Source: Christiangramia portivictoriae DSM 23547 (GTDB lineage: Bacteria > Bacteroidota > Bacteroidia > Flavobacteriales > Flavobacteriaceae). From it: a stretch of 64,000 nt of DNA. Positions within the stretch are counted from its first letter, which is position 1; each line of letters opens with the position of its first letter. The position numbers were made by a program, and so were the translations under genes. The stretch spans positions 682,001-746,000 of the forward strand of contig NZ_AUHF01000001.1 in NCBI RefSeq assembly GCF_000423045.1, in the 5' to 3' direction. Below the pieces are notes generated by a model. That model made no database searches, was not told where the DNA came from, and saw only the letters and a list, made by a program, of their open reading frames with translations. Shown piece by piece: positions 9,038-18,505 of this stretch.

Positions 9038-11656
9038 ATGAAGTCACAGGAGATACGCCAGCAATTTCTGGAATTTTTTAAATCAAAAGCTCATAGTATA
9101 GTTCCCTCTGCACCAATGGTGATCAAGGACGATCCTACCCTTATGTTCACCAATGCAGGAATGAACCAGTTTAAAGAATTTTTCCTGGGAAATTCAGAAC
9201 CAAAGAACAGCAGGCTTACCGATACTCAAAAATGTCTTCGGGTAAGTGGCAAGCATAACGATCTTGAGGAAGTAGGGCATGATACCTACCATCACACCAT
9301 GTTCGAGATGCTGGGTAACTGGAGTTTTGGTGATTATTTTAAAAAGGAGGCGATCAACTGGGCGTGGGAACTACTTACAGAAGTGTATAAGATCGACCCT
9401 GAAATGCTTTATGTTTCAGTTTTTGAAGGAAGTGAGGATGCAGATCAGCTAGGGCTGGATACCGAAGCTTTAGAGCTGTGGAAGAAGATCGTTCCAGAGG
9501 AGCGTATCATCTTCGGAAATAAAAAAGATAATTTCTGGGAAATGGGTGAGCAGGGACCTTGTGGTCCTTGTTCTGAAATTCATATCGATATAAGATCTGA
9601 TGAAGAGAAGGCTCAAACACCGGGTAGAGATCTTGTGAACATGGATCATCCTCAAGTAGTAGAGATCTGGAACCTGGTTTTTATGCAGTATAATCGAAAA
9701 GCCAATGGATCACTGGAAAATCTTCCTGCAAGGCATATTGATACCGGGATGGGCTTCGAACGCTTGTGTATGGTATTGCAGGATAAAAAATCCAATTACG
9801 ATACCGATGTTTTCACTCCGCTGTTAGGTGAAATCGAAAAAATCACAAATTCCAAGTACGGGCCTTCCGAAGAAAAAAATATTGCCATGCGTGTGATTGC
9901 AGATCATGTTAGAGCGGTATCATTTTCAATCGCAGACGGGCAATTACCAAGTAATACCGGAGCAGGTTATGTGATAAGGAGAATTTTGCGAAGAGCAATT
10001 CGTTATGGCTTTACATTTCTGGACACCAAAGAAGCATTTATTTATAAACTGGTGCCGGTTCTAAGTAAACAGATGGGAGCAACTTTTCCTGAAATGACAT
10101 CTCAGCAATCACTTATCGAAAATGTAATTAGAGAAGAAGAGCAATCGTTCCTAAGAACACTTGATCAGGGATTGGTGCTTCTGGAGAATCTAATGCAGGA
10201 TTCAGATTCCAAAACAATTTCCGGAGAAAAGGCATTCGAGTTGTATGATACTTTTGGATTTCCTATCGATCTCACCGGACTTATTTTGCGTGAGAATGGA
10301 TATGAACTGGATGAAAAAGGTTTTGAAGCCGAATTAAAAAAGCAAAAAGACAGATCAAGGGCAGCTACACAAGTAAGTGCTGGAGACTGGACCGAGATCA
10401 AAGCGGTAAATGAGCAAGCTTTTATAGGTTATGATGAGCTTGAATCAAACGCATTTATTTCAAAATATAGAAAAGTAGACTCTAAGAAAAAGGGAGAAAT
10501 GTACCAGCTGGTACTGGATCAAACCCCTTTCTATCCGGAAGGTGGAGGACAGGTTGGAGATAAGGGAGTGTTGATGACCGCCGACGGTGAAGCGATCAAG
10601 GTCCTGGACACCAGGAAAGAAAATAATTTGATCATCCACTTTACGAAAAAATTGCCTGCCAACCCTGAAGCAGAGATCAAAGCCATTGTGAATAGCAGAG
10701 AGCGTGCTAATACTGCCGGAAATCATACGGCAACTCATTTACTGCATCAGGCGCTACGAAGTATTCTTGGTACTCATGTAGAACAGAAGGGATCAATGGT
10801 GAATGGCAGCTACTTAAGATTCGATTTTTCACACTTCAGTAAGCTTACTTCAGAGGAAATTCAAAAGGTTGAAAATTTCGTCAATGCTCGTATTCGTGAA
10901 AACTTGGAGTTGGAAGAACAGCGCAATACCAGTTATGAATCTGCGATAGAGCAGGGAGCTATTGCATTATTCGGAGAGAAATACGGTGACTCAGTTAGAG
11001 CCATCAGGTTTGGTGATTCTATGGAACTTTGTGGCGGAACGCATGTAAGGAATACTTCAGAAATCTGGTATTTTAAAATTACCGGGGAAGCCGCCGTAGC
11101 TTCAGGAATTCGTAGAATCGAGGCAATTACCGGCGAGGCTGCCATGCAGTATTTCCAGGAGCAGGCATCCACACTGGGTGAGATAAAAAATGGCTTGAAG
11201 AATTCAAACGATCCTGTAAAAGCGATCCAGAATCTCCAGGAGGAAAATAATGAGCTTAAGAAACAGGTGGAAAGTCTTTTAAAGGACAAAGCAAAAGCTA
11301 TTAAAGCCGAACTTAGATCTGAGATTGAGACGATCAATGGCATTAACTTTTTATCAAAAAAGCTGGATCTGGACGCAAATGGAATTAAAGATCTGGCATA
11401 CCAGTTGGGCGAGGAGTTTGATGATCTTTATATTCTATTCGGAACAGAGCAAAATGGTAAGGCGCTTTTATCCTGTTATATTTCTAAAGGACTTTTGGAG
11501 AAATCTGATCTGAATGCCGGGCAGATTGTTCGGGAATTAGGCAAGTATATCCAGGGAGGTGGAGGAGGCCAGGCTTTCTTTGCCACCGCCGGAGGTAAAA
11601 AACCGGAAGGGATAGAAGAAGCCCTTCAGCATGCAAAAGACTACTTAAATAAATAG
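9038..11656 (+). CDS. alaS: Alanyl-tRNA synthetase
   Basis: 872 residues. The class II catalytic core starts with [19 protein letters not shown] and [12 protein letters not shown]. The editing domain has the zinc-binding pair HTATH and CGGTH, and the C-terminal glycine-rich C-Ala domain ([14 protein letters not shown]) is present. The frame can open at a TTG at 9020, but the ATG at 9038 matches known N-termini. A hairpin terminator follows. Confidence 0.97.
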   Translation: MKSQEIRQQFLEFFKSKAHSIVPSAPMVIKDDPTLMFTNAGMNQFKEFFLGNSEPKNSRLTDTQKCLRVSGKHNDLEEVGHDTYHHTMFEMLGNWSFGDYFKKEAINWAWELLTEVYKIDPEMLYVSVFEGSEDADQLGLDTEALELWKKIVPEERIIFGNKKDNFWEMGEQGPCGPCSEIHIDIRSDEEKAQTPGRDLVNMDHPQVVEIWNLVFMQYNRKANGSLENLPARHIDTGMGFERLCMVLQDKKSNYDTDVFTPLLGEIEKITNSKYGPSEEKNIAMRVIADHVRAVSFSIADGQLPSNTGAGYVIRRILRRAIRYGFTFLDTKEAFIYKLVPVLSKQMGATFPEMTSQQSLIENVIREEEQSFLRTLDQGLVLLENLMQDSDSKTISGEKAFELYDTFGFPIDLTGLILRENGYELDEKGFEAELKKQKDRSRAATQVSAGDWTEIKAVNEQAFIGYDELESNAFISKYRKVDSKKKGEMYQLVLDQTPFYPEGGGQVGDKGVLMTADGEAIKVLDTRKENNLIIHFTKKLPANPEAEIKAIVNSRERANTAGNHTATHLLHQALRSILGTHVEQKGSMVNGSYLRFDFSHFSKLTSEEIQKVENFVNARIRENLELEEQRNTSYESAIEQGAIALFGEKYGDSVRAIRFGDSMELCGGTHVRNTSEIWYFKITGEAAVASGIRRIEAITGEAAMQYFQEQASTLGEIKNGLKNSNDPVKAIQNLQEENNELKKQVESLLKDKAKAIKAELRSEIETINGINFLSKKLDLDANGIKDLAYQLGEEFDDLYILFGTEQNGKALLSCYISKGLLEKSDLNAGQIVRELGKYIQGGGGGQAFFATAGGKKPEGIEEALQHAKDYLNK

Positions 11657-11661
11657 TAAGG

Positions 11662-11688
11662 ATCCCGGCCTCTCGTCGGGATTTTTTA
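11662..11688 (+). terminator. Terminator after alaS
   Basis: ATCCCG/CGGGAT stem with a 9-base loop, followed by TTTTTT. Confidence 0.8.
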
Positions 11689-11698
11689 TTTTTATAAA

Positions 11699-12649
11699 AT
11701 GCAGTTTAGAACGATTGTACCCATCGAGCCATCTGGCTGGAAAATAGATCATAAGAGCAGGCTCATGTTGATGGGATCCTGCTTTGTTGAAAATATTGGC
11801 AGCAAGTTTCAATACTCTAAGTTTCCGGTCCTTCAGAATCCCTTCGGAATCATCTTTCATCCCATTGCGATGGAAAGACTCTTCCGGCGAATAGTTTCCA
11901 GGAACCTATTTGAAGAAAAAGATCTACTTCTGAAGAATGATCAATATATAAGCCTGGAAACGCATTCCATGATGAATCGGAATAGTGCTGAAGATTGTCT
12001 GCTAGATCTTAACCAGGCGTTGGAAACATCTTATGACTTTCTTGCCAAGGCAGATATCCTGGTGATAAGCCTGGGGACGGCCTGGGGCTATGAACATGAA
12101 AGCCTGAAGGGTATAGTGGCAAACTGCCATAAGATTCCGCAAAAGCAATTTCAGAAAAGATTATCTGGCATCGATGAGATAAGAAATGCATTAAACAGTA
12201 TTGGTAATAACCTCAGGGAACTAAATCCAGACATCAAAATTCTGTATACACTTTCACCCGTGAGGCACTGGAAAGATGGGGTAGTGCCAAACCAGCAGAG
12301 CAAAGCTCATTTGCATACTGCTATTCAGGAGGTTTTAAGGAATGATAAAAACTCATTTTACTTTCCTTCCTATGAAATTTTACTGGACGAGCTGCGAGAT
12401 TATCGGTTCTATGACGGTGATATGTTACATCCAAATGCGCTAGCCATTAACTATATCTGGAATAGATTTTCTGAAACTTATTTTGAGGAAAATACGGTAC
12501 AATTAATTCGTTTGATCGACAAAGTGCAGAAATCGCTTGCTCACCGACCACTAGCAGAAAATTCATCTGATCATAAGAAATTTCTTACGAAATTACAAGC
12601 TAAAATCGAGGAAATTCAACAAAATCACCCTCAAATAGCCTTTTCTTAG
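11699..12649 (+). CDS. GSCFA domain protein
   Basis: 316 residues. The family-defining GSCF motif is seen in RLMLMGSCFVENIG (about residues 21-34), followed by NPFGIIFHP. Later DILVISLGTAWGYE and YTLSPVRHWKDG match the GSCFA (PF08885) core, and YDGDMLHPNALAINYIW resembles the DxxH end of SGNH-like hydrolases. Proposed to be an SGNH-related esterase or acyltransferase; substrate unknown. Stands alone between two terminators. Confidence 0.88.
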   Translation: MQFRTIVPIEPSGWKIDHKSRLMLMGSCFVENIGSKFQYSKFPVLQNPFGIIFHPIAMERLFRRIVSRNLFEEKDLLLKNDQYISLETHSMMNRNSAEDCLLDLNQALETSYDFLAKADILVISLGTAWGYEHESLKGIVANCHKIPQKQFQKRLSGIDEIRNALNSIGNNLRELNPDIKILYTLSPVRHWKDGVVPNQQSKAHLHTAIQEVLRNDKNSFYFPSYEILLDELRDYRFYDGDMLHPNALAINYIWNRFSETYFEENTVQLIRLIDKVQKSLAHRPLAENSSDHKKFLTKLQAKIEEIQQNHPQIAFS

Positions 12650-12739
12650 ACCCTATTCCTATTGGGTTTGCTAATTTTTTAAGGTTTGATAACTGAATTT
12701 TAACGTTTTATTCTAATTAATTTGTAAATTTACAGAGCA

Positions 12740-12880
12740 GGTCCGTTATGATTTACGTCTGTTATTATTTGAGCATCGCTCAGGTAATCAGATAATTATA
12801 AGGATTTGTTTTCTAAAATTTGTTGGGGTAGATTTTAGAGTTTACAAAAGGACGGGTGGGGCCGTCCTTTTGTTTTTTTT
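12740..12880 (+). ncRNA. Candidate small structured RNA
   Basis: Between two protein genes with no ORF: hairpin GAGC-ATC-GCTC (12771-12781), a 7-bp perfect stem CTAAAAT/ATTTTAG around a 12-base loop (12813-12838), then the terminator hairpin at 12845-12880. No convincing TAnnTTTG promoter was found, only partial matches near 12701-12735, so it could also be a 5' leader or simply the far 3' end of the GSCFA transcript. I do not recognise an RNA family. Confidence 0.35.
12845..12880 (+). terminator. Strong terminator in intergenic region
   Basis: AAAAGGACGG/CCGTCCTTTT stem, GGGG-containing loop, then eight T. Confidence 0.9.
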
Positions 12881-12967
12881 CTTCAGAACATTTAACTTTC
12901 TTTAATACACTTCAGGTACCTTCAACAGGCTATTTTTTATACTTTGCTCTATTATAGATCTTAGCTT

Positions 12968-13582
12968 ATGAAAAACATTCTTATAGTAATCCTGTTTGTG
13001 GTCCTGTGTATATTCGGTTATCTATACTGGGACGAGCGCAAAGATGAAAAGGAAAGTCTTCAGCAAAACACTGCACTCATTCAGGAACAGATCAGGAATG
13101 TGGGGAAGCTTGTGGTCACTGAAGGAACATTCTCGCAGGTATTCACCTATAAGAACTCGAAAAGCTTTTATTTCGATGTGCTTTCAGCAAGGAAAAAAGC
13201 GCTCATTATCGTAAATGCTGATGTAAGTGTAGCCTATGATCTCTCCAAACTCGATATTGAGATCGATGAAGAATACAAGCGAGTCATTATTCATAGTATC
13301 CCGGATGAGGAAATCAAGATCAATCCCAATATTAAATACTATGATGTCACTCAGGATTATCTCAATCAATTCGAAGCTGAAGATTATAATAAGATAAAAT
13401 CCAGGGTAGAAAAAGGATTAAGAGAAAAGATCGAACAATCCAGGCTTAAGACGAATGCGAAAAACCGACTCATAAGTGAATTACAGAAGATCTATATCTT
13501 AACCAATTCCATGGGATGGTCGCTGGAATACCAGGATCAGGTGATCGAAAACAACAGGAACCTTGAGAGAATCAAACTCTAA
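12968..13582 (+). CDS. DUF4230 domain protein
   Basis: 204 residues: an N-terminal transmembrane helix (about 3-20), then an extracytoplasmic domain with KLVVTEGTFSQVFTY, ALIIVNADVSVAYDLSKLDIEID and IHSIPDEEIKINP, typical of DUF4230 (PF14014). Function unknown. The last 4 bases overlap the end of the convergent hydroxylase gene. Confidence 0.85.
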   Translation: MKNILIVILFVVLCIFGYLYWDERKDEKESLQQNTALIQEQIRNVGKLVVTEGTFSQVFTYKNSKSFYFDVLSARKKALIIVNADVSVAYDLSKLDIEIDEEYKRVIIHSIPDEEIKINPNIKYYDVTQDYLNQFEAEDYNKIKSRVEKGLREKIEQSRLKTNAKNRLISELQKIYILTNSMGWSLEYQDQVIENNRNLERIKL

Positions 13583-15336
13583 GGACTTACTAGTTTAGTT
13601 TCGGTCATTTCGATACCATCCTCGATAAGATGGGAAACCTCAGGTCTTCTATCTTTTAACGCGCTTAGATAGACTTTCACCTCATCTGCCAGGGTCTGAT
13701 CATTTTCAATTGCCAGTTCATAGATCTCAACCGCAAGCAACCAGTCATTTTCATGATGTTTTTTCAGAATATCAAAGGCAGCGCTCAGAGAAAATTTGGT
13801 GTTCTCTCCATTTCGAATGTTAGAAACCGCTTCGTACAGAGATTCAAGCTCCCTGCGTTCTGGAGTAAGTTCACTTTTTATCGTAGTACTGGATGGGTTA
13901 TGCGTGATAAGATCAAAGGAATGATGATCTGCCGGTCCGGCAAATGCAGAAATGATTTCTTTTCCTACTGCCATATCATATCGTCCCCAATCTGGTTGAA
14001 ATAAGATCTTATCTCCATGTGTCACAGTACAGTCCTCAAAGCTTATAAGTATGATCTTGCCCTGCAGATTTCTGGTTCCAGTGATAATAGAACCCTCTAC
14101 TTTGATTCCACCTTCAAATTCAAGACTTATTCTTTCACCCTCGTAAATCGCATAAGCTCTTAAGTCACGCGGACTCATATCCTCAATGGCGAGATTAATG
14201 CCTTTAAGTTTTCCAATAGGAGATCCAAAACCTTCTGCGTGCGAAGATATTCCATGTCCAACCAGTTCTTTTTCACGATAAGAGAGTGCAGTTTTACCGG
14301 TAGTCTGAACGTAAATAGGCTTATCATCATGTGCCAGAACTTGGCTAAAATTCCCCGATACCTGTATGCCGGTAGTGAACTCAATAGTTCCAAGGTTTTT
14401 GGAATCAATTAATTTTTTTATGCCTTCAAGTCCGCCACGTCTTAGAGCCATTTTATTCGCAAATTCTTCCAGAACAAGACTTAAATGTGCAAAGTCTGGA
14501 GTGACATAAAGTTGTGGCTGGGGTTTGGTGATATCAAATTCCTGTTTCGATGCATCGATGGAATAAGGTATTTTTTTAACCTTACTGGTCATACAGGACT
14601 TACTCTCTCCTATAGAGGAAAGCAAGCCTGCTCCATAGATCTTAGGATCTTCAGGAGTGCCAATCAAACCATATTCTACCGTCCACCAGTGTAAATTTCT
14701 AATTTGCGACATTTCACTAGGATTCACCTTTTTATTTTGAAGTTCCTCCACTCGTTTTTCAACCGCAATAATTTTTTCTTCCGGAGTGTTTTCAGCTTCC
14801 TTTAAGATTGATAATTCACGAATCGCTTCGTAAACATCGAAGTCATGAGAGCTGGAAATCGCTTTACATCCAATTTCTCCAAACCTTCTCAGGTATTCCG
14901 CATACTCAGGGTTTGCGATAATGGGTGCATGTCCTGCTCCTTCATGGATGATGTCTGGCGCAGGCGTATATTCAAGATGTTCGAGCTGGCGAATATCACT
15001 TGCGATCACTAATACATTGTAAGCCTGGAATTCCATAAAAGCTGCCGGAGGAATAAAACCGTCTACCGCAACTGCCGCCCAGCCTATTTCCTCGAGGATC
15101 CTGTTCATGCCGTACATATTCGGAATACTATCTATGGAAATTCCGGTTTTTTTGAGTCCGTCAAGATAGGATTTGTGTGCAACCTTGCTCAGGTAATCCA
15201 CGTTCTTACGCATTACATAACGCCAAACCGCCTGATTAATAGGGGTGTAATCTTCGTAATTTTGAGGTTTTATATATTGCTGAAGATGGGCAGGTAGCCT
15301 GTCCAGGATTTCGTTAGATTGAATATTATCGAGCAT
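13579..15336 (-). CDS. Aromatic amino acid hydroxylase (phenylalanine 4-monooxygenase-like)
   Basis: 585 residues. The N-terminal half is the pterin-dependent hydroxylase core: PDIIHEGAGHAPII supplies the two iron-binding His (consensus HDxxxH), with the Glu ligand further on in the FGEIGC or WTVEYGL region. Expected reaction: phenylalanine to tyrosine with tetrahydropterin and oxygen. The C-terminal about 300 residues form the extra region seen in the long Bacteroidota version, of unknown role, compared with about 270 residues for the classic bacterial PhhA. Not visibly in an operon. Confidence 0.85.
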   Translation of the reverse strand: MLDNIQSNEILDRLPAHLQQYIKPQNYEDYTPINQAVWRYVMRKNVDYLSKVAHKSYLDGLKKTGISIDSIPNMYGMNRILEEIGWAAVAVDGFIPPAAFMEFQAYNVLVIASDIRQLEHLEYTPAPDIIHEGAGHAPIIANPEYAEYLRRFGEIGCKAISSSHDFDVYEAIRELSILKEAENTPEEKIIAVEKRVEELQNKKVNPSEMSQIRNLHWWTVEYGLIGTPEDPKIYGAGLLSSIGESKSCMTSKVKKIPYSIDASKQEFDITKPQPQLYVTPDFAHLSLVLEEFANKMALRRGGLEGIKKLIDSKNLGTIEFTTGIQVSGNFSQVLAHDDKPIYVQTTGKTALSYREKELVGHGISSHAEGFGSPIGKLKGINLAIEDMSPRDLRAYAIYEGERISLEFEGGIKVEGSIITGTRNLQGKIILISFEDCTVTHGDKILFQPDWGRYDMAVGKEIISAFAGPADHHSFDLITHNPSSTTIKSELTPERRELESLYEAVSNIRNGENTKFSLSAAFDILKKHHENDWLLAVEIYELAIENDQTLADEVKVYLSALKDRRPEVSHLIEDGIEMTETKLVSP

Positions 15337-15417
15337 GATCTTCCTTTACTAAAACGTTTGCGTTAAAAGTACGAAATTTGATATAGAATTCTATACTGTA
15401 GGGCTGCCAATGGGCAG

Positions 15418-15440
15418 AAAAAAAGCCCCTATTCGGGGCC
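15418..15440 (-). terminator. Terminator after DUF4136 lipoprotein gene
   Basis: GGCCCCGAATAGGGGC hairpin followed by seven T when read on the minus strand, just after the stop at 15451. Confidence 0.85.
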
Positions 15441-15450
15441 TGGTTTTCTA

Positions 15451-15993
15451 TTACTTCTCCATTCCTGGAGGATATTTTTCCATGATCTTGGCAACGATCT
15501 CGTTGATGCGTTCCTGCTTTTTATTTACTTCCCTGGCCAGTGCGGCAGTTCCCATTCCCTGCCATACCAATTCTTTGTTTTCAGAATCGATCAGGTCAAT
15601 ATAAAGCGTTCCTTCACTGGTTCTATTCACAGTATTGAATCCACTGCCCCAGTACCAAGGATTCCAGCCCCATCCATAACCCCATCCAGCAAAGTTATTC
15701 TGGTAGATATTGATGTTTTCATTTGTTTTAGTGAAAATGCTCACTAGAAGATCTGGATTTTCAGATTTTGTGAAGCCATTCTTTTGCATCTCACTCTCGA
15801 TGGCTCTTAGAATTCTTTTTTTATCAAGATCAGATATATCAGCCTTATCTATTCCAGGTTTAAAGAAAGCGAAGGATTTGTACTGGTTGAAATCGGCTTC
15901 GCGATCATAATCTGAAGCTACGCGCACACTACTGCATGAGCTAAGTACGAGAGCCATTAGCAGCACTAAAGGAGTAATTTTTAAAAATCTCAT
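15451..15993 (-). CDS. DUF4136 lipoprotein
   Basis: 180 residues. Lipoprotein signal with lipobox LSSC at about residues 17-20 (ALVLSSCSS), then the DUF4136 pattern DYDREADFNQYKSFAFF, ILRAIESEMQKNGF and LLVSIFTKTNEN. An aromatic WGYGWGWNPWYWG segment is typical of the family. Outer-membrane-facing lipoprotein of unknown function. Own terminator; monocistronic. Confidence 0.88.
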   Translation of the reverse strand: MRFLKITPLVLLMALVLSSCSSVRVASDYDREADFNQYKSFAFFKPGIDKADISDLDKKRILRAIESEMQKNGFTKSENPDLLVSIFTKTNENINIYQNNFAGWGYGWGWNPWYWGSGFNTVNRTSEGTLYIDLIDSENKELVWQGMGTAALAREVNKKQERINEIVAKIMEKYPPGMEK

Positions 15994-16160
15994 AGGTTAG
16001 AATTTAAATTGTTCGTTGAAATCTGAATCTAAAACTGAAGTTGCCAGCACATAGAACCGGGAAATTTTGAATTCTTCAGTTTTCTAAAAGGCTCAAATAT
16101 CGTGCCGAAGGATTGATTTAAAGGCCGTTGAAGTAGAACGCTTTGTAGAAGTTTTGCGAT

Positions 16161-16331
16161 TTATTCCTGCTGGTTTGTTTTGTTATTGTATCCATAAGGA
16201 CAGTGACGGCAGCCACTTTCACAACAATAGCCACGCTTCAGGTGATATTGTTCAGTAAAACAGCGGTATCCTTCCGGGGTCAGGTAGTAGTCTCCATCCT
16301 CAAGCGGGATTCTTTTTCTCTGAAAATTCAT
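16161..16331 (-). CDS. Small Cys-rich protein, DUF5522-like
   Basis: 56 residues with a compact cysteine cluster RGYCCESGCRHCPYG near the C-terminus, which could bind zinc or an Fe-S cluster. The ATG at 16331 was chosen over an upstream in-frame TTG at 16346. The PEGYRCFTEQYHLKRGYCC pattern is the DUF5522 signature, conserved in Bacteroidota and of unknown function. Confidence 0.75.
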   Translation of the reverse strand: MNFQRKRIPLEDGDYYLTPEGYRCFTEQYHLKRGYCCESGCRHCPYGYNNKTNQQE

Positions 16332-16363
16332 AGCGCTAAAGTACAATTTCTTATATTCATTCT

Positions 16364-16690
16364 ATGATATTGATCGTAAACAAGAGGCTGTTATCAGGGA
16401 GGTTCAAAGGGATTAGCCTCTGGCCTTTCGTGATCCTTGAGAATATGCATTTAAAAAAGGATAAATATTTTATTAACCATGAGCGTATTCATCTAAGGCA
16501 GCAACTCGAATTACTGGTGATCTTTTTCTATATATGGTACGCGCTGGAATTTTTCATTAGATACGCTTCTCTTAAAGATGGGATGCAGGCCTACAGGAAC
16601 ATAAGCTTTGAAAAAGAAGCCTATCGCCGCGAAACCGATCTCAACTATCTTAAAAAGCGTTCTTTCTGGGCATTTATGAATTATATGTAA
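16364..16690 (+). CDS. Small membrane protein with HExxH-like motif
   Basis: 108 residues. INHERIHLRQQLELL (about residues 36-50) contains H-E-R-I-H, an HExxH zinc-protease-like motif, directly before a hydrophobic segment (VIFFYIWYALEFFI). A second acidic helix FEKEAYRRETD could provide a third ligand. It resembles conserved Bacteroidota proteins of unknown function; the M48/M56-like reading is inference. Divergent from the DUF5522 gene. Confidence 0.65.
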   Translation: MILIVNKRLLSGRFKGISLWPFVILENMHLKKDKYFINHERIHLRQQLELLVIFFYIWYALEFFIRYASLKDGMQAYRNISFEKEAYRRETDLNYLKKRSFWAFMNYM

Positions 16691-16739
16691 CAAGCGTGCA
16701 GAATGTCCACCTGAATTCTTTCTTCTGAAGCAGATGCCT

Positions 16740-16747
16740 TAATTTTG
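16740..16747 (+). promoter_or_regulatory. -7 box just before the deaminase start
   Basis: TAATTTTG fits TAnnTTTG and ends 4 bases before the ATG at 16752, so transcription would start at or next to the start codon (near-leaderless mRNA). No good upstream TTG at the expected distance. Confidence 0.35.
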
Positions 16748-16751
16748 CAGT

Positions 16752-17687
16752 ATGAATTCCATTTTTCATACTTCGGAAGTTTTTGTGTCTCAGAATCAAT
16801 TTGTTGCTGAATTTTCTAATTCAGTAATCCTGGATATCAAGCGTGAAGATCTTTTGCATGCTGAAGTTTCCGGCAACAAATTCAGAAAACTGAAGTATTC
16901 GATATTACAAGCTTCAGAATTGAATAGGACCAGCCTGCTTACTTTTGGTGGTGCGCATAGCAATCATATCGCAGCCACGGCAGCAGCTGGAAAACTGCAA
17001 GGTATCCCCACTATTGGTTTTATTAGAGGGGAAGAACTGGAATTTCAGAAAGATGCATGGAGTCCAACCCTGAATTACGCTGCTTCCTGCGGAATGAAGC
17101 TCAAATTTTTAAGCAGAGAAGCATATCGACAAAAAGGAATTTTGTCATTTCTTAATGAGATCAGGTCACAGTTTCCCGATGCGATGATCATTCCGGAAGG
17201 CGGAACTAGTGAGCTGGCCATCAAAGGTTGTGAAGAAATTCTGACTGAAGCAGACAGGGATTATGATTATATATGCACTTCAGTTGGAACCGGAGGCACC
17301 ATGGCGGGGCTGGTCAATGCTTCTTCTGCTCACCAAAACATTCTGGGTTTTTCAGCACTTAAATCTGCCCACCTTTCCGAAGAAATCAAAAGAATGACCC
17401 ACAAGAAAAACTGGAATATCAACAGCGATTATCATTTTGGAGGCTACGCCAGGACTTCTTCAGCTTTAATTGATTTTATGAATGATTTTTTCAGAAAAAC
17501 CAGAATCAAACTAGATCCTGTTTACACAGGGAAATTACTTTTTGGTATTTTTGAACTCGCGCAAAAAAATTTCTTTCCGAAGGATTCAAAGATCCTGGCG
17601 ATTCATACCGGGGGCCTGCAGGGAATAGATGGGATGAATGAAAGATTAAGAAAAAAAGCGCAGCCACAAATTATAACCGAACTATGA
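16752..17687 (+). CDS. PLP-dependent ACC deaminase / D-cysteine desulfhydrase family protein
   Basis: 311 residues of the fold-type II PLP family. The Schiff-base Lys lies in VSGNKFRKLKY, followed by FGGAHSNHIAATAAAG and the phosphate-binding SVGTGGTMAGL. It is shorter than classic ACC deaminases (about 340), as usual for Bacteroidota members. Substrate (D-cysteine, ACC or another amino acid) cannot be decided from sequence. Its stop overlaps the ATG of the next gene by 4 bases (ATGA), so the two are coupled. Confidence 0.88.
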   Translation: MNSIFHTSEVFVSQNQFVAEFSNSVILDIKREDLLHAEVSGNKFRKLKYSILQASELNRTSLLTFGGAHSNHIAATAAAGKLQGIPTIGFIRGEELEFQKDAWSPTLNYAASCGMKLKFLSREAYRQKGILSFLNEIRSQFPDAMIIPEGGTSELAIKGCEEILTEADRDYDYICTSVGTGGTMAGLVNASSAHQNILGFSALKSAHLSEEIKRMTHKKNWNINSDYHFGGYARTSSALIDFMNDFFRKTRIKLDPVYTGKLLFGIFELAQKNFFPKDSKILAIHTGGLQGIDGMNERLRKKAQPQIITEL

Positions 17688-18493
17688 AATTGAACAGAGT
17701 TTTTGTTTTGCTTATCGTAGGTATCCTCGCTGCTTCCTGCGGAAGTCGAAAGAAAGTAGACACCAGAAAAGATGATGTTGTAAAAACCGACAGGCGGGAC
17801 GAAAACAAGGATTCTCCAGCAGAGATCGTGGATGATGTGCGGGAGGAAATGCCTCGTAATTCTTACCATTATCGTATTGAAGATTATATTCGGGATTATG
17901 CTGAAATCGCCCAGGAAGAAATGAGATTATATAAAATTCCGGCAAGTATCACGCTTGCACAGGGAATTCTGGAGTCTGGAGCTGGGAATGGACAATTAAC
18001 CAGGCAGGCTAATAATCATTTTGGGATCAAATGTCATGACTGGAATGGTGAAAAAGTATACCATGATGATGATAGAAAGGGAGAGTGCTTTAGAAAATAC
18101 AAACATGCAAAATATTCTTACAGGGATCACAGCCTGTTCCTTTCCGGTCGAGGACGATATTCAGAACTTTTTGAACTGGATGCAGATGATTATGAAGGTT
18201 GGGCGAAAGGTTTGAGAAAGGCCGGTTATGCCACAGACAGGAAATATCCAGATAAATTAATCGATCTTATTGAACGTTACGAGTTGTATAAATTTGATGA
18301 GAACATTAGTGGAAAGTCTACTCGTAGCTATGCTGCACAACCTAAAACTACAAGCGAAAGTCATGTGGTTCAAAAAGGAGATACCTTGTATTCGATCTCC
18401 AAAAAATACGATACTACTGTAGAAGATATTAAAAGAAGGAACGGCCTGAACGGGAATAACATTTCCATTGGCCAGATCCTGAATGTAAAATAG
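17684..18493 (+). CDS. Glucosaminidase-LysM lipoprotein (peptidoglycan hydrolase)
   Basis: 269 residues. A lipoprotein signal (LAASCGS) is followed by a charged linker, then a glucosaminidase/FlgJ-like domain (about 75-205) with SITLAQGILESGAGNGQLT carrying the likely catalytic Glu and NNHFGIKCHDW. A single C-terminal LysM (about 224-268, HVVQKGDTLYSISKKY) gives peptidoglycan binding. It likely cleaves glycan strands on the periplasmic side of the outer membrane. Confidence 0.92.
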   Translation: MKLNRVFVLLIVGILAASCGSRKKVDTRKDDVVKTDRRDENKDSPAEIVDDVREEMPRNSYHYRIEDYIRDYAEIAQEEMRLYKIPASITLAQGILESGAGNGQLTRQANNHFGIKCHDWNGEKVYHDDDRKGECFRKYKHAKYSYRDHSLFLSGRGRYSELFELDADDYEGWAKGLRKAGYATDRKYPDKLIDLIERYELYKFDENISGKSTRSYAAQPKTTSESHVVQKGDTLYSISKKYDTTVEDIKRRNGLNGNNISIGQILNVK

Positions 18494-18505
18494 AGGAATA
18501 GAGTT

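Larger units (their letters stand above)
12650..12967 (+). other. Intergenic region holding a candidate structured RNA
   Basis: 318 bases without an ORF. The first 80 bases are A/T-rich; from about 12740 onward there are three hairpins ending in a strong terminator (separate entries). Confidence 0.6.
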
